Positions 57,073-64,000 of a stretch of DNA of 64,000 bases are shown one piece after another. Within the stretch, counting starts at the first letter, position 1; every line of letters begins with the position of its first letter. The DNA is from Geminicoccaceae bacterium. GTDB taxonomy: Bacteria; Pseudomonadota; Alphaproteobacteria; Geminicoccales; Geminicoccaceae. Where the stretch lies: NCBI GenBank assembly GCA_025999455.1, contig AP024683.1, forward strand, positions 1,061,501-1,125,500, read 5' to 3'. The translations under genes and the position numbers were made by a program. The notes under the pieces were generated by a model that did no database searches, was not told where the DNA came from, and saw nothing but the letters and a program-made list of their open reading frames with translations.

Positions 57073-57285
57073 TCAAGCGGGCTTGGGTGGCTCGCTCCCG
57101 GGCGGGGGAAGCTTGCTCGGTTCGGCCGGCGGCGAGGCCGTCGCCGTCTCCTCCTCCTTGAGCCCGGCCTTGAACGTCTTGATCCCTTTGGCGAGGTCGC
57201 CCATCACGGTCGGCAGCTTCCCGGCGCCGAAGATCACGAGGACGATCCCGAGGACCAACAGCGCTTCCCAGAATCCGAAGACCAT
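57073..57285 (-). CDS. tatA: Twin-arginine translocase subunit TatA
   Basis: This is a 70-residue pore-forming subunit of the Tat exporter. One membrane helix at about 5-21 ([21 protein letters not shown]) ends in the FGxxKLP motif, followed by the amphipathic helix [16 protein letters not shown] and a Pro-rich tail. GGAGGG precedes ATG 57285. The usual partners tatB and tatC are not next to it. The transporter binding protein in this window has a Tat-like leader and could be one client. Loss of neighbours suggests regulation apart from tatBC. Confidence 0.92.
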   Translation of the reverse strand: MVFGFWEALLVLGIVLVIFGAGKLPTVMGDLAKGIKTFKAGLKEEETATASPPAEPSKLPPPGSEPPKPA

Positions 57286-57389
57286 CCGACCCTCCACCCG
57301 GCGCCGACCGCCGCCCTCCATCTGGGGAGGACCGGCGCCACGGGCAAGCACCGGTACCGCCGCGGCGGCCGCGACCCGGCGCCGACCGC

Positions 57390-59408
57390 CTAAGACTCGC
57401 CGGGAAGGCGCTCGCGCAGGCCGGCCCGGCGCAGACCCTCGGCGTAGAGCTCGAGGTCGCGGGCCCTTCGCAGCGGGTAGTGGCGCCGGAACGCCTCGAG
57501 CGTGAAGGACGGCTCGATCCGGTAGACGTCGGCGAGGAGGGCGCCGGCCTGCTCCCGCTCGCCGAGATGGCCGAGGGCCGAGAGCATCGGCAGATAATAG
57601 CCGAACAGGAGTGGTTGGCGGCCGAACAAGGGGCGCCCGGCGGCGACCGCCGCCGCGAAGCGGCCGGTCAAGAGGTGGGCGAAAACCTCGGCCCTGCCGA
57701 ACAGGCCCTGGAACGGGTCGAACGGGGACAAGCGGCGATAGCGGGCCATCGCCTCGAGCGCCGCTTCGGGCTCGCCGCGATAGCAATGGATCACCGCCCG
57801 GCGGCCCCAGGCCATGGGCAGGGCCGGGTTGATCGCGATCGCCCGCTCGCAGAGCACGAGCGCTTCGTCCAAGTCGCGGCGGAGGGCTCGAACTTGGGCG
57901 AGCGTACAGAGCGCGAGCGGCTCCAAGGGATCGAGCTCGACGGCCCGGCTCGCCGCCGTTGCGGCGTCGGCGACGAGCTCGGCGTGGCCGGGTCGCCAGG
58001 GATATCCCGCCCGCAGGAGCTGGACGGTGGCGAGCCAAGCGTGGGCGAGGGCGCGATCCGGATCGAGCTCGATCGCGCGCCGCACGAGCCCCGCGGCCTC
58101 GACGAGTCGCGGCAGATCGAGCGCGAAGACCGACCGGGCTGCCTTCAAGACGAGCAGATGGGCCTCGCCGCGCGGCGTCGCCGGGCGGTCGGCGCGCGCG
58201 CTCTCGCGGACCACGAGTTCGCGGGCCACCCGCGCCGCGATCGCCTCGGCGAGACCGGTCCCGGCCTCGTCCGGGGTGGCCGGACGGAGAATTTCGTCGT
58301 CGGTCCAGAGCAGCCGGGCGCTCTGCGGTTCGACGAGCTCGACACGCAGCCGCAGCGCCCCACCCGAGCGGCCGATCCGCCCGCAGAGCAGGTAGCGGGC
58401 GCCGAGCCGGCGGGCGATCGTGCGCGGATCGGCGAGCTCGCGGGCCAGGACCACGGCCGAGCTCGGCGCGACGACGGCGATCCAGCGGAACCGCGCGAGG
58501 GCGGCCGAGATCTCTTCGGCGAGCCCCTCGCCGAGCGGGGGGAGATCGCGGGGTCGGTCCTGCTCGCGGAACGGCAGGACCACGAGCGAGGTGCCGTCCT
58601 CCACCGTCTCGTCGGCCGCACCCGTCTCGATCGTGCCCGGTCCGGCGACGGCACCGGCGCGGATGCGGGCCAGGAGCCGCTGCGTGGGTTCGCTCGGCCG
58701 GGCATCGAGCAGCCGATCGAGCGCTTCTCGGCAGACCTCGTATTGACGGATCGCCGCGGCCGTGTCGCCGCGCTGGGCGTGCAGGAGCATGAGAGCGCGG
58801 TGGGCCGGCTCGTGGGCCGGCTCGAGCGCCAAGATCCGCGTCACGAGCGCCGCTCGTGTGCTCGGGTCGGAAGCCGCTTCGAGCTTGCGCTCCAGCGCCT
58901 CGAGCGCGAGGTTCCGCCAACGTGCCCGCTGGCCGGCCAGCCACGCCTCGAAGGGCCCGCCGAGACCGTCGAGGCCTTCGAGCAGCTCCCCGGCGGGTAG
59001 CTCGTCCGAACCGGACCCGGCGGCCCCGTCGGCGAGCCGCAGCGCGTCGACCTCGACCCGATCGACCGCGAGCGCGACCCGATCGCGATCGACGCGCAAC
59101 GCACCGGGATCGGGGAGGCACTGCCGCAGCTCGCGCAGGGCTTGGCGGAGGCTCGCTCGGGCTTGTTCCTCCGGCCGTTCGGCCCACAGCAGCCCGGCGA
59201 GCCGCTCTCGGGTCACCGGCTGGCCCGCGGCCAGGGCGAGGACGGCGAGCAGGCCGCGCGTCTTGCGGCCGACGGGCGTCCGGTCGGTGCCGTCGGGTGC
59301 CCGCAGACGACAGCCGCCGAGAAGCTCCAGCCGCCAGACGGGGCTTCGGCCGGCACGCGCCGGTTCGGTCGGGGGCTGCTCGCGGGTCTCGACGGCGGTG
59401 GCCGACAT
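57390..59408 (-). CDS. SARP-like transcriptional regulator with BTAD, TolB-N-like and TPR regions
   Basis: This 672-residue protein has an OmpR-type winged helix at about 25-105 ([38 protein letters not shown]), then a bacterial transcriptional activation domain to about 255 ([26 protein letters not shown]). A middle segment at about 280-400 resembles the TolB N-terminal/adenylate-cyclase-associated type ([27 protein letters not shown]). TPR-like helices at about 430-650 finish it ([16 protein letters not shown]). No membrane helix is seen. SARPs are best known from actinobacteria, but this long TPR form occurs in alphaproteobacteria. Targets are unknown. It diverges from speE across 318 bases. 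Confidence 0.8.
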   Translation of the reverse strand: MSATAVETREQPPTEPARAGRSPVWRLELLGGCRLRAPDGTDRTPVGRKTRGLLAVLALAAGQPVTRERLAGLLWAERPEEQARASLRQALRELRQCLPDPGALRVDRDRVALAVDRVEVDALRLADGAAGSGSDELPAGELLEGLDGLGGPFEAWLAGQRARWRNLALEALERKLEAASDPSTRAALVTRILALEPAHEPAHRALMLLHAQRGDTAAAIRQYEVCREALDRLLDARPSEPTQRLLARIRAGAVAGPGTIETGAADETVEDGTSLVVLPFREQDRPRDLPPLGEGLAEEISAALARFRWIAVVAPSSAVVLARELADPRTIARRLGARYLLCGRIGRSGGALRLRVELVEPQSARLLWTDDEILRPATPDEAGTGLAEAIAARVARELVVRESARADRPATPRGEAHLLVLKAARSVFALDLPRLVEAAGLVRRAIELDPDRALAHAWLATVQLLRAGYPWRPGHAELVADAATAASRAVELDPLEPLALCTLAQVRALRRDLDEALVLCERAIAINPALPMAWGRRAVIHCYRGEPEAALEAMARYRRLSPFDPFQGLFGRAEVFAHLLTGRFAAAVAAGRPLFGRQPLLFGYYLPMLSALGHLGEREQAGALLADVYRIEPSFTLEAFRRHYPLRRARDLELYAEGLRRAGLRERLPGES

Positions 59409-59726
59409 CGATCGGAGCGCTCCGGTTCGCCTCTTCAGTCTCGCGTTATTTATGCAAGATTCACGTTTCGGGCCAGGTTGCGAGCGGGCGCGTTCACGAT
59501 CGCTTCCGCGCCGGCTGCGACAAAGGGCTGCGCGCGTTCGCGATCGGCCCCGCGCCGGATCGCGGAAGCATCGTCGACCTCGCCGGGGCGGGCGACCGTC
59601 CCGGCTTTTTTTCGCGACGCGGGCGTCGATCCGGCTCGCGGCGCGGCCGCGCCGCCTCGACGCTCGCCCCCGGCTGCGCTAGGGGCAGCCGACGGGTTGC
59701 ACGGTGTCGCTCGCGGGTGATCGGCG
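59409..59726. other. 318-base divergent gap between the SARP-like gene and speE
   Basis: No convincing gene is visible. It holds a 12-bp palindrome CGGAGCGCTCCG (59413-59424) just before the SARP-like ATG, an AT-rich patch near 59445-59460 (TTATTTATGCAAG) that could serve promoters in either direction, and a strong plus-strand terminator at 59582-59612. From 59452 a plus-strand Arg-rich frame runs to 59682, most likely a high-GC artefact. Confidence 0.6.
59582..59612 (+). terminator. Strong intrinsic terminator upstream of speE
   Basis: A 10-bp stem (GCCGGGGCGG / CCGTCCCGGC, one G-U pair) with a GCGA tetraloop is followed by seven T. It points toward speE and ends 115 bases before its ATG. 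No plus-strand gene precedes it, since the SARP-like gene runs the other way, so it must end a leader or a small RNA. Confidence 0.8.
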
Positions 59727-60572
59727 ATGGAGTGGTTCGAGGAGACGCTCTGGCCCAACTGGGCGCAGAAGATCCGGGTCAAGGAGGTCCTCTATCACGA
59801 GAGGACCGCGGTCCAGGACCTGATCGTCTTCGAATCCTGGAGCTGGGGGCGGGTCCTGGCGCTCGACGGGGTGGTCCAGGTCACGACCGCCGACGAGTTC
59901 GTCTACCACGAGATGATGATCCACCCGGCGGTGCTCGCCCACGGCCGGGTCGAGGAGATGTTGATCATCGGTGGCGGCGACGGCGGCTGCCTGCGCGAGG
60001 CCTGCCGCTACCCGACGATCCGCCGGATCACCCAGGTCGAGATCGACGCCGGCGTCATCGAGTTCTGCCGCCGCTACCTGCCGACCGTCTCGGCCGGTGC
60101 CTACGACGACCCGCGGGCGCGGATCGTGATCGCCGATGGCGCGGCCTACGTCCGCAACTGCCCCGACCGGTTCGACGTGATCGTCGTCGATTCGACCGAT
60201 CCGCGCGGCCCGGGCGAGGTCCTCTTCACCGCCGAGTTCTACACCGCCTGCCGTTCGCTGCTGCGGCCGGGCGGGATCATGGTCACCCAGTGCGGCAACC
60301 CGGCCATCTACCCGGACGAGCTCGTCTTCACCCAAGAGCGGCAGCGCAAGGCCGGCTTCGCCGACGTCACCTACTTCTTCGCGCCCGTGCCGACCTACAT
60401 CGGCGCCAACATGGCCCTCGGTTGGGCCTCCGACGAGCCGGCCCACCGCCGGTTGACCGTCGAGGACCTGCGCCGCCGCGGCGTGCCGGCCGGCCTCAAG
60501 CACTACACGCCGGAGATCCACCTCGCCGCCTTCGCGCATCCCGCCTGGATGATCGAGCGGGTGGGCTATTGA
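59727..60572 (+). CDS. speE: Polyamine aminopropyltransferase (spermidine synthase)
   Basis: This 281-residue enzyme transfers aminopropyl from decarboxylated SAM to putrescine. LYHERTAVQDLIVFES and GRVLALDGVVQVTTADEFVYHEM form the N-terminal beta domain. IIGGGDGGCLREACRY near 80 is the cofactor loop, VEIDAGVIEFCRRYLP follows, and VIVVDSTDPRGPGEVLFTAEFY near 152 contains the catalytic Asp pair. No speD lies beside it. An intrinsic terminator upstream makes a regulated leader or an alternative promoter downstream of it plausible. Confidence 0.95.
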   Translation: MEWFEETLWPNWAQKIRVKEVLYHERTAVQDLIVFESWSWGRVLALDGVVQVTTADEFVYHEMMIHPAVLAHGRVEEMLIIGGGDGGCLREACRYPTIRRITQVEIDAGVIEFCRRYLPTVSAGAYDDPRARIVIADGAAYVRNCPDRFDVIVVDSTDPRGPGEVLFTAEFYTACRSLLRPGGIMVTQCGNPAIYPDELVFTQERQRKAGFADVTYFFAPVPTYIGANMALGWASDEPAHRRLTVEDLRRRGVPAGLKHYTPEIHLAAFAHPAWMIERVGY

Positions 60573-60662
60573 GGTGCCGGCCGGCGGGCCGCGCATAAGA
60601 CGGTACCGTCGTCGGTCGATTGAAAGGTTCGGCCGATCGCCCGGTGTCCGGCCGCGCTTGTG

Positions 60663-60677
60663 TTAACTTCCGGGTAA
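60663..60677 (+). promoter_or_regulatory. CtrA-like site
   Basis: TTAACTTCCGGGTAA matches the alphaproteobacterial CtrA layout TTAA-N7-TTAA with one mismatch (GTAA in the second half). It lies 110 bases before the unknown gene at 60786. A single near-match can occur by chance. Confidence 0.25.
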
Positions 60678-60694
60678 GGTTAGTCGGCTAGACA

Positions 60695-60719
60695 CGACGG
60701 CGCGAAGGACGCGCCGTCG
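60695..60719. terminator. Perfect 10-bp hairpin after speE
   Basis: CGACGGCGCG and CGCGCCGTCG pair around an AAGGA loop, 122 bases past the speE stop and 66 bases before the next ATG. Only GTTT follows on the plus strand, so termination would be weak. Alternatively it shapes the leader of the following gene. Confidence 0.4.
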
Positions 60720-60785
60720 GTTTCGGGGAGTGCGTCGGGGCCGCTCGGGGGAGCTGCCCGTAGAGATCCGTCAGCGGGTGCGACG

Positions 60786-61163
60786 ATGGTCAGTGGTGCT
60801 GCGAAGACGAGCCGCCCGGGCGGCACGAAGGTCCCGGTCGAACCGGCCGCGACGGAGTGGCCCGTCGTCGAGGGGACGGCCCTCGAGGGCCTGCTCGCCG
60901 ATCCCGGCGAGGAGGTCGTGACGCTGCAGCTGTCGGATCTCGTCCAGGACGCGAACGGCGAAATCGTCCTCTTCAACGACTCCAATCTGCGCCGCCTCGC
61001 CCTCGTGACCGAGGCGCACGAGCTCGCTCGCGGCCGCGCCCCGCACCACGTCACCGCGGCGGGCGAGGACGTGACGGGTTTCGCTTACGTCACCTTCGAC
61101 AACGGCGTGACCCTCTACTACCAGCCGCCGCTCGAGCTCGAGGTGCATTCCGAGCGCAGCTGA
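60786..61163 (+). CDS. Hypothetical protein
   Basis: I do not recognise this 125-residue protein. It has a basic, Gly/Pro-rich start (about 1-20), an acidic middle with LSDLVQDANGEIVLFND near 50, and a beta-rich end AGEDVTGFAYVTFDNGVTLYYQPP near 90-112. It has no signal peptide, membrane helix or cysteine. The plus-strand frame is favoured over its antisense partner by third-position GC bias and a balanced composition. It lies between speE and the amidohydrolase gene, 14 bases before the latter, so it may be co-transcribed with it. The last segment vaguely recalls repeats of secreted adhesins, too weak to name. Confidence 0.6.
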   Translation: MVSGAAKTSRPGGTKVPVEPAATEWPVVEGTALEGLLADPGEEVVTLQLSDLVQDANGEIVLFNDSNLRRLALVTEAHELARGRAPHHVTAAGEDVTGFAYVTFDNGVTLYYQPPLELEVHSERS

Positions 61164-61177
61164 GCCGCGAGTGGACG

Positions 61178-62035
61178 ATGCCGGCCCATCCGGTCGTCGA
61201 CACGCACGTCCACCTCTACGACCCGACCGTCCTGCCCTATGGCTGGATGCGGGGTGATCCCGTGCTCGATCGGCCGCACGGTTTGGCCGAGTTCGACCAC
61301 GCGGTGGGCGCGGTGCAGGTCGAGCGGCTCGTCTTCGTCGAGGTCGCGGTCGATCCCGGCCGGCACCTCGACGAGGCCCGCCGCATCCAAGCCCTGGCCG
61401 ACCGTGACCCGCGGATCGCTGCGATCGTCGCCCACGCGCCGGTCGAGCTCGGTGCCGCGGTCGAAGCCGAGCTCGACGCGCTCCAAAGGCTGCCGGCGCT
61501 GCGCGGCATCCGCCGGCTCATCCAGGACGAGCCGGATCCGGCCTTCTGCCTCGCCCCCGACTTCGTCGAAGGCGTGCGTCGGGTGGGGGCCCGCGGGCTC
61601 GTCTTCGAGCTCTGCCTGCGCGCCGGACGCGGCCAGCTCGGGCCCGCGACCGAACTCGTCCGGCGCTGCCCCGACACCCGCTTCGTCCTCGACCATCTCG
61701 GCAAGCCGCCGGTCGCCACGGGTGCCCTCGACCCCTGGCGGCGGGAGATCGCCGAGCTCGCCCGCTGCCCGAACGTCGTGTGCAAGCTTTCGGGGCTGAT
61801 CACCGAGGCCGATCCGGCACGTTGGACCCGTGACCAGCTCCGCCCCTACCTCGACTACGCGCTCGCCTGCTTCGGCCCGGAGCGGGTGATGTACGGCAGC
61901 GACTGGCCCGTGAGCGCCCGCACCCACCTCTACGGCACCTGGGTCGCGATCCTCGACGAGCTCCTCACGGGGCTCGACGCGGCCGCGCGCGAGCGCGTGT
62001 GGCGCGGCAACGCCCGGGCCGTTTACCGGCTCTGA
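61178..62035 (+). CDS. Amidohydrolase-family lactonase (COG3618, L-fuconolactonase-like)
   Basis: This 285-residue metal-dependent TIM-barrel hydrolase has the start VVDTHVHLYDPTVLPYGWM with the His-x-His metal ligands near 10-12. LRGIRRLIQDEPD is near 108, RFVLDHLGKPPV near 170, VVCKLSGLITEAD near 198, and VMYGSDWPVS near 234 with the late metal Asp. These are the marks of the group holding L-fuconolactonase, L-rhamnonolactonase and pyrone-dicarboxylate lactonase. The aldo/keto reductase that follows is of the L-fucose dehydrogenase type, so sugar-lactone opening is the likeliest role. ATG 61178 lacks a strong ribosome site. Confidence 0.83.
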   Translation: MPAHPVVDTHVHLYDPTVLPYGWMRGDPVLDRPHGLAEFDHAVGAVQVERLVFVEVAVDPGRHLDEARRIQALADRDPRIAAIVAHAPVELGAAVEAELDALQRLPALRGIRRLIQDEPDPAFCLAPDFVEGVRRVGARGLVFELCLRAGRGQLGPATELVRRCPDTRFVLDHLGKPPVATGALDPWRREIAELARCPNVVCKLSGLITEADPARWTRDQLRPYLDYALACFGPERVMYGSDWPVSARTHLYGTWVAILDELLTGLDAAARERVWRGNARAVYRL

Positions 62036-62140
62036 CCGACCGGCTGCGGGCCTGCCCCGCCGCGATCGAACGCCTGTGCGCCCTCGCCGCCCGCTCCGGG
62101 CTCGGCTAGCCTTTGCGCCGGCTCGGACGGGGAGGCGGAG

Positions 62141-63166
62141 ATGGCGGAAGAGCTGCCGCGGCGGCGGGTCGGGCGGACCGACCTCGAAGTGACGGTGCTT
62201 GGGCTCGGCGGGGCACCGCTCGGCGATCTCTACGAGAAGATCCCGGATGCGCGCGCCTGGGCCACGATCGAGGCCGCCTGGCAGGCCGGGATCCGGCTGT
62301 TCGACACGGCCCCGCTCTACGGCCACGGGTTGAGCGAGCACCCCATGGGCGAGGTGCTGCGCTCGAAGCCACGGGATTCCTTCGTCCTGTCGACCAAGAT
62401 CGGCCGCGTCCTCGAGGCGGCCGATCCGCGGACGATCGATCGCGGTCAATGGGCCGGTGGGCTGCCGATGCGCTGGCGGTTCGACTACACGGCCGACGGT
62501 ACCCGCCGCTCGCTCGAGGACAGCCTGCAGCGGCTCGGGCTCGAGCGGATCGACATCGTCTTCGTCCACGATCTCGATCCCTGGTGGTGCCCCACGGCCG
62601 AGATCTTCGAAGCGAGGCTGCGCGAGCTCATGGCGGGCGGTTGGAAGGTCCTGGACGAGCTGCGCGCGGCCGGGACCATCCGGGCGATCGGTCTCGGCGT
62701 GAACGCGGTCGAGCCCTGTCTGCGCCTCGCCCGCGAGGCCGATCCCGACGTCTTCCTTTTGGCCGGGCGCTACACCTTGCTGGAGCAGGGCGGGCTCGGC
62801 GATCTCCTGCCGCTCGCCCGCGAGCGGGGTTTCTCCTTCCTCTTGGGCGGTCCCTACAATTCCGGGATCCTCGCGACCGGCGCCGTCCCCGGCGCGCGCT
62901 ACGACTACAAGCCCGCACCACCCGAGATCCTGGAGCGCGTGCGGCGCATCGAGGCGGTCTGTGCCCGCCACGGCGTGCCGCTCAAGGCGGCGGCGATCCG
63001 CTTCCCCTTGGGCCTCGATCGGGTGGCGGCGATCGTGCCGGGGGCGGTCCGCCCCGAGGAGGTCGAGGAGAACCGCCGCTTGATCTCGATGCCGATCCCG
63101 CGGGCGTTCTGGGACGAGCTCGTGGCCGAGGGGCTCTTGGCCGCGGAGGCGCCGCTACCTCCTTGA
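62141..63166 (+). CDS. Aldo/keto reductase (D-threo-aldose 1-dehydrogenase / L-fucose dehydrogenase type)
   Basis: This 341-residue NAD(P)-dependent barrel enzyme has the catalytic tetrad in FDTAPLYGHG (Asp and Tyr near 52-57), LSTKIGR (Lys near 87) and IVFVHDLD (His near 144). The insert GGLPMRWRFDYTADGTRRSLEDS split near 108-130 is a mark of the D-threo-aldose/pyridoxal dehydrogenase group. FLLGGPYNSGIL and RHGVPLKAAAIRFPL follow. The ribosome site GGGGAGGCGGAG precedes ATG 62141. It is 105 bases after the lactonase gene; the two together would oxidise L-fucose or a similar sugar to its acid. Confidence 0.87.
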   Translation: MAEELPRRRVGRTDLEVTVLGLGGAPLGDLYEKIPDARAWATIEAAWQAGIRLFDTAPLYGHGLSEHPMGEVLRSKPRDSFVLSTKIGRVLEAADPRTIDRGQWAGGLPMRWRFDYTADGTRRSLEDSLQRLGLERIDIVFVHDLDPWWCPTAEIFEARLRELMAGGWKVLDELRAAGTIRAIGLGVNAVEPCLRLAREADPDVFLLAGRYTLLEQGGLGDLLPLARERGFSFLLGGPYNSGILATGAVPGARYDYKPAPPEILERVRRIEAVCARHGVPLKAAAIRFPLGLDRVAAIVPGAVRPEEVEENRRLISMPIPRAFWDELVAEGLLAAEAPLPP

Positions 63167-63185
63167 GCGAGGGGCTAGGGCCTCC

Positions 63186-63228
63186 GAAGAAAATGGCCCG
63201 CGCCTGCCGTTTCCGACGGGCGCGGGCC
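63186..63228 (-). terminator. Intrinsic terminator on the minus strand
   Basis: A perfect 10-bp stem GGCCCGCGCC / GGCGCGGGCC is followed, reading the minus strand, by ATTTTCTTC. On the plus strand no T-tract follows, so it stops minus-strand transcripts. The nearest gene upstream in that direction is unknown; none is annotated between here and 63420. Confidence 0.6.
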
Positions 63229-63420
63229 CCAAGGATGTCTCAGCCCTCAGCGCCTTCTCCTCTACCGCGCGACGAGCCGCGATTCTGTGGCGAAACGCAC
63301 AGGTCGCAGCAGCGGGCGCGCCTATAGCCGGGATCGGGCCTCGACCGCCTCCGCGGCCGTGGCCCGGGAGAGGCGAAGGGCCGCCGGTCCGACCGGCGGC
63401 GGTCGAGGAGGACCCGATCC

Positions 63421-64000
63421 ATGCCCTTGTCCGAACGCGACCTCGCGATCGTCCAGCTCGGCATCGATTCGCTCACCCGGACGATCGCCGAGCTCGGGCT
63501 CACGCTCGTAATCGAGCAGGATTTCGAAGGGCTCGCGGCGTTCTTGGCGGCGCGCGGCACCTTCGTGAACCCGAGCTTCGACCCGAAGACGAGTCGGCTC
63601 GGCTGGCGCGATTTCTGGGTCCACCTCCTGGATCCGGCCGGCCGGTCGATCGCCTGCAGCGCCGAGAAGGTGATCGAGACCGAGGACTTCATGGAGGAAG
63701 TCGCGACCGGGCGGATCTGGTACGAGGGCGGCTTCGCGAGCCGGGGCGGGCCGGCGCGGATCGAGGTCCTGCAGCCGAGCGTGCGCCTTTCCGGCACGCT
63801 CAGCCATTCGGGCTCGACCTGGGTCGACCCGGTCTGGCGCGGTCAGGGACTCGCCATGCTCATGACCCGGCTCTCGCGCGCGCTCTCCTTCCGCAACCAC
63901 GGCGTGGCGGCGAACACGGGTTTCGTCCGCCACAGCCTCTACGTGACCCCGGTGCCGACCGAGAGCTACGGCTACGCCCACGTCGAGAAGTGCCTCGACG
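63421..64000 (+). CDS. GNAT-like protein, 3' end outside window
   Basis: This is 193 residues of an open frame that runs off the window. I do not recognise a named family. It starts MPLSERDLAIVQLGIDSL after a GAGGAGG ribosome site. It has a middle segment with LGWRDFWVHLLDPAGRSIAC and IETEDFMEEVATGRIWYEGG, then TWVDPVWRGQGLAMLMTRL near 138-156. That last part looks like the acyl-CoA loop and helix of GNAT acetyltransferases (R-G-x-G-L/I-A). FRNHGVAANTGFVRHSLY follows. A short-lived enzyme role cannot be named. The gap before it (63167-63420) contains only the terminator and a TATAGG-like box. Confidence 0.65.
   Translation, partial: MPLSERDLAIVQLGIDSLTRTIAELGLTLVIEQDFEGLAAFLAARGTFVNPSFDPKTSRLGWRDFWVHLLDPAGRSIACSAEKVIETEDFMEEVATGRIWYEGGFASRGGPARIEVLQPSVRLSGTLSHSGSTWVDPVWRGQGLAMLMTRLSRALSFRNHGVAANTGFVRHSLYVTPVPTESYGYAHVEKCLD

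Noticed and set aside
59413-59424. 12-bp palindrome CGGAGCGCTCCG as an operator
   Set aside because: Short GC palindromes are frequent at this base composition and it sits only five bases before the start codon; kept only as a note in the gap entry.
59452-59682. Arg-rich plus-strand frame before speE, possible leader peptide for polyamine control
   Set aside because: In DNA this GC-rich, wrong frames are routinely full of CGC/CGG arginine codons; the frame runs through the terminator and has no clear ribosome site.

Overview
This is a very GC-rich stretch of chromosome, most likely from an alphaproteobacterium (Rhodospirillales/Geminicoccales-like; the order is a guess). The lineage call rests on three things: a class I 5-aminolevulinate synthase (C4 haem route), a DUF4175/TIGR02302-type protein beside lysA, and an FtsZ ending in DIPAFLR. 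MurE carries the DNPR motif, so the peptidoglycan is of the meso-diaminopimelate type. I saw no tRNA, rRNA, CRISPR array, insertion sequence or prophage block.

Layout. 1-1256: the tail of a universal stress protein, then a secreted ThuA-like protein. 1266-2324: a D-threonine aldolase/D-serine dehydratase-like PLP enzyme. 2386-19831 (minus): a complete division and cell-wall (dcw) operon in the order rsmH-ftsL-ftsI-murE-murF-mraY-murD-ftsW-murG-murC-murB-ddl-ftsQ-ftsA-ftsZ. Most neighbours overlap by 4 bases. No mraZ precedes it and no lpxC follows it. 20351-28763 (minus): rnpB with its own terminator, an N-acetylmuramoyl-L-alanine amidase, the DUF4175 protein, lysA, trkH and an acyl-CoA synthetase. 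28864-33555 (plus): GDP-L-fucose synthesis (gmd, fcl), hemA and a secreted phytase-like esterase. 33607-37635: mtnA, a cytosolic GH19-type muralytic protein, a small membrane protein and prfC.

37688-51644 (minus) is the most unusual part. It is a tightly packed operon of 13 genes that starts with a GntR/UTRA regulator. A branched-chain-type ABC transporter follows (substrate-binding protein, two permeases, two ATPases). Next come aconitase-family hydratase large and small subunits, an isocitrate lyase/PEP mutase-family lyase, hydantoinase B and A, an isochorismatase-fold protein without its catalytic cysteine, and a fumarate reductase-like flavoprotein. The regulator has a perfect 16-bp palindrome over its predicted -10 box. 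I read the operon as uptake and degradation of a cyclic amide or imide. The nitrogen would be released first. An alkyl-maleate-like diacid would then be hydrated and split to pyruvate plus a short acid. The substrate is inference only.

51760-64000: secreted cyclophilin, UDP-glucuronate-type epimerase, PlsC, FtsX-FtsE, zinc-ribbon protein, TadA, TatA, a large SARP-like regulator, spermidine synthase behind a strong intrinsic terminator, an unknown small protein, an L-fucose-type lactonase/dehydrogenase pair, and a GNAT-like protein cut by the window edge.
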